Source: Holophagales bacterium UBA5066
Lineage (GTDB): Bacteria; Acidobacteriota; Thermoanaerobaculia; UBA5066
NCBI GenBank assembly: GCA_002414905.1
Contig: DIAY01000204.1
Span: 1-15,850 of the forward strand
Length of the DNA: 15,850 nt
Direction of reading: 5' to 3'
In this document: piece after piece, positions 14,046 to 15,850 of the stretch
How positions within the stretch are numbered: position 1 is the first letter of the stretch
Layout of the letters: each line of letters begins with the position of its first letter
Program-made: the position numbers and the translations under genes
The notes under the pieces: model-generated
The model's input: only the letters and a program-made list of their open reading frames with translations
Told to the model about the DNA's origin: nothing
Databases searched by the model: none

Positions 14046-15523
14046 TGCGAAGAGTACGGCTCACCATCGTCCTCCTCGCTGCAGGGCTCGCTTCCTGTCG
14101 CGGCTCCCGACACCCGGACACGCTTCCGCTCGCCATGGAGCAGGACGTCCGTACGCTCGACCCGCACCGGCACGACGACAGCGCCACGCATTCCGTCCTC
14201 GCGAACATCTACGAGCCTCTCGTCACCTTCGACCGCGAGATGGGGATCGTCCCCGCCCTTGCGGACGGGTGGGGAAACCCGACGGAGCTCTCGTGGCGCT
14301 TTCACATCCGCCCCGGTACCCGCTTCCACGACGGCCGGCTCCTCTCGGCAATCGACGTGAAGTTCAGCCTCGAGCGGGCCCGCCGCCTCAAGTCGGCGGT
14401 CTGGCCCCGTTCGATCTCCCGCATCGACGTCCTCGACGAAGCAACCCTCGAGCTCGGGACCACGGTGCCGGAACCGGTGCTCCTGAACGAGCTCGCAAGC
14501 GTCGGGATCGTCCCGGCGGGCACACAGGAGGAGCTCGTCCAGGCAGTGGGGACCGGACCGTACCGCGTCGTCCAGCACCTTCCCGGACGATCCCTGAGAG
14601 TCGCGGCGAACGAGTCGTACTGGGGGGGCAAGCCACCGATCCGGGAGGCCGAGTTCCGGGTCTTCCCTGACTCGGAGGCTCGCGCGCGGGCGCTGATGGC
14701 AGGCGAGATCTTCCTCACGCGCGAGCTCAAGAGAAGCGATCTCGCAGGAGCCCCCCGCGGAGTCCGCTTCGTGAGCCACCCGGGCCTCATCGTCGACGTG
14801 CTCGGAGTGAACTTCCGCATTCCCGGGCCGCTGCTGCAGAAGGAGGTCCGGCAGGCGATCTACTTGGCGCTCGATCCCGGCAAGCTGATCGAGCGCTCCG
14901 GCATCGAAGCCGTCCCGGCTGACGAAATCGTTCCACCTTCCGTCTTCGGCTTTCTCCCCGGACAGAGAGAGCTCCGGCCGCAGCTCGACCGCGCCCGCGA
15001 GCTGCTCCGACGCGCCGGTTTCCCGCAGGGCATCGACGTGACCCTCGAAATGTCCAGCGCCTTCGCCCCGAGCGTCGGCCCGGCGATCGAGGAGCAGCTC
15101 GCGGAGGCCGGGATCCGGGCCACCGTCGTCGGGATCGACTGGGCTCGGTTTTCCGAGCGTCTGGGCCGTCAGGAGAGCCCGTTCTTCTCCGTCGGCTGGT
15201 CGTGCAACGGGGAGGCCTCGCACGCTCTGAACGGCCTCCTCCATTCGCGGGTCGAGGGACGCTGGGGCGCTTCGAACTTCGGCGCCTACTCCAACCCCGA
15301 TCTCGACACGATCATCGAGCGCGCCGGGACGATTCTGAAACCGGCAGATCGGCTCGGAGAGCTTCACGGGGCGATGCGGATCAGCATCGAAGAGCTGCCA
15401 CTGATCCCGGTTTACAACCGGAAGAGGACCTACGGCGTCGACGATCGCGTCCGGTTCCTTCCGCGCCTGAACGGGCAGGTACTCCTCCGCGAGATCTCCT
15501 GGGCAGACACCCCGCCTCGCTGA
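14045..15523 (+). CDS. family 5 extracellular solute-binding lipoprotein (peptide/nickel ABC type)
   Basis: A 492-residue SBP_bac_5 protein. Residues 1-18 are a lipoprotein signal with lipobox LASC (C18), so it is anchored to a membrane by lipid. Family motifs: LDPHRHDDSATHSVLANIYEPL near the N-terminus, ALADGW, WRFHIRPGTRFHDG, IDVKFSLERA, VGTGPYRV, NESYWGGKPPI and the LGVNFRIPGPLLQKEVRQAIYLALD region. The C-terminal lobe has NFGAYSNPDLDTIIERA and LPLIPVYNRKR. These proteins bind oligopeptides, nickel or other small ligands for an ABC importer. No permease or ATPase genes are nearby and the next gene is convergent, so it is an orphan that must use transport subunits encoded elsewhere or have another role. 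Ligand not predictable. Confidence 0.9.
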   Translation: MRRVRLTIVLLAAGLASCRGSRHPDTLPLAMEQDVRTLDPHRHDDSATHSVLANIYEPLVTFDREMGIVPALADGWGNPTELSWRFHIRPGTRFHDGRLLSAIDVKFSLERARRLKSAVWPRSISRIDVLDEATLELGTTVPEPVLLNELASVGIVPAGTQEELVQAVGTGPYRVVQHLPGRSLRVAANESYWGGKPPIREAEFRVFPDSEARARALMAGEIFLTRELKRSDLAGAPRGVRFVSHPGLIVDVLGVNFRIPGPLLQKEVRQAIYLALDPGKLIERSGIEAVPADEIVPPSVFGFLPGQRELRPQLDRARELLRRAGFPQGIDVTLEMSSAFAPSVGPAIEEQLAEAGIRATVVGIDWARFSERLGRQESPFFSVGWSCNGEASHALNGLLHSRVEGRWGASNFGAYSNPDLDTIIERAGTILKPADRLGELHGAMRISIEELPLIPVYNRKRTYGVDDRVRFLPRLNGQVLLREISWADTPPR

Positions 15524-15530
15524 CCCCGGC

Positions 15531-15558
15531 CACGCCCCGGCGTCCACGCCGGGGCGTG
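15531..15558. terminator. strong bidirectional hairpin between convergent genes
   Basis: CACGCCCCGGCG-TCCA-CGCCGGGGCGTG is a perfect 12-bp stem with a 4-base loop, placed in the 38-base gap between the stop codons of two convergent genes. It is the clearest terminator-like structure in the window. There is no long T-run on either side, so it may act with Rho or as a GC-only terminator. Confidence 0.7.
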
Positions 15559-15561
15559 CCT

Positions 15562-15831
15562 TCAGCGTCGCGGGGCCGCGGCCGCGCCGCTCATCAATGT
15601 CTCCGGGCCTGGCGAAGCGGTCTTCAACGACGGCCCGGAGTGGAGACGCAGGAAGAGAACGCCCATCCCGAGCGTGACGAGAATCGCCCCGGAGATGGCG
15701 TAGAGCGGGAAGCCGGGTGCCGCTTCGCCGGGCGGTGCGACGAGGAGCCAGGTGTCGACCCAGCGTCCGAGAAGGACGACGAGGGAGACCTGGAACAGGA
15801 CCGCGGGTCGCTTCTTCACGCCCTCCGAGAG
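15562..15831 (-). CDS. membrane protein C-terminus, ActF/NrfD-like (5' end missing)
   Basis: Only the last 89 residues are present; the frame then runs into adapter sequence at 15832, so the apparent start there (reading MYKRQ) is artificial. Two helices are visible: VLFQVSLVVLLGRWVDTWLLVAP and FPLYAISGAILVTLGMGVLFLRL, then a Pro/Ala-rich tail. The GRWVDTWLLVAP segment resembles the last helices of the quinol-binding NrfD/ActF subunit of alternative complex III, where an R-x-x-D-x-x-x-L pattern followed by a Pro is common. The match is short, so another polytopic protein is possible. If right, the upstream act genes would lie beyond the contig end. Confidence 0.45.
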   Translation of the reverse strand, partial: LSEGVKKRPAVLFQVSLVVLLGRWVDTWLLVAPPGEAAPGFPLYAISGAILVTLGMGVLFLRLHSGPSLKTASPGPETLMSGAAAAPRR

Positions 15832-15850
15832 CTGTCTCTTATACACATCT
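15832..15850. other. Nextera/Tn5 mosaic-end adapter remnant (artefact)
   Basis: The last 19 bases, CTGTCTCTTATACACATCT, are exactly the reverse complement of the Tn5 mosaic end used in tagmentation libraries. They are not genomic. Translated on the minus strand they create the false N-terminus MYKRQ. Confidence 0.97.

Noticed and set aside
13661..15547. Long open frame on the minus strand (628 codons)
   Set aside because: Antisense to the solute-binding lipoprotein, with no motifs; the plus-strand gene has a lipobox and full family motifs.
1..15850. CRISPR arrays, tRNA or rRNA genes, insertion sequences, toxin-antitoxin or phage-defence genes
   Set aside because: No regularly spaced repeats, tRNA cloverleaf, rRNA-like sequence or transposase motifs were seen on either strand.

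Overview
The window is GC-rich, densely coded bacterial DNA, probably one short-read contig of an environmental or metagenome-assembled genome. It opens in the middle of a gene and ends exactly with the 19-base Tn5/Nextera mosaic end, which is leftover sequencing adapter. The lineage cannot be fixed from sequence alone. The two-repeat secreted beta-sandwich protein, the M28 peptidase type and the mix of ATG, GTG and TTG starts recall Acidobacteriota (Thermoanaerobaculia-like); this is a low-confidence guess.

Region 1 (1-6437, all + strand) is a copper/silver handling island. It holds the C-terminal part of a CusA-type RND pump, a Cu(I)-type P1B ATPase with an N-terminal YHS domain and a Cys4 heavy-metal-binding domain, and a small secreted protein carrying the same Cys4 domain. 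A membrane-anchored cytochrome c gene follows, apparently destroyed by an internal deletion. Next come a secreted Met/Gly-rich beta-sandwich protein, a secreted Met/His-rich helical protein and a 41-residue one-helix membrane protein. The two pumps would move metal out of the cytoplasm or periplasm, and the Met/His/Cys-rich secreted proteins are plausible periplasmic metal buffers (inference).

Region 2 (6438-7795, + strand) has a relic of a winged-helix regulator next to an intact SAM-dependent methyltransferase with a GTG start.

Region 3 (7828-11845, - strand) encodes a ferredoxin-reductase/AIF-like FAD oxidoreductase, an Rnk/GreA-type factor and a ClC chloride channel with a CBS pair. The oxidoreductase and the ClC gene are preceded by nearly superimposable promoter modules. 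Each has a -35 TTGAAA, a 17-base spacer, a -10 TA(G/A)GGT and a dyad with a 5-base centre abutting the -35. This suggests two separated genes under one regulator.

Region 4 (12084-15523, + strand) has an exported M28 metallopeptidase and an orphan family 5 solute-binding lipoprotein. Both lack a clear ribosome binding site and have a -10-like TANNNT hexamer 6-7 bases before the ATG, suggesting leaderless transcripts. A perfect 12-bp-stem hairpin separates the lipoprotein gene from a convergent fragment resembling the C-terminus of an ActF/NrfD-like membrane protein, which runs into the adapter.
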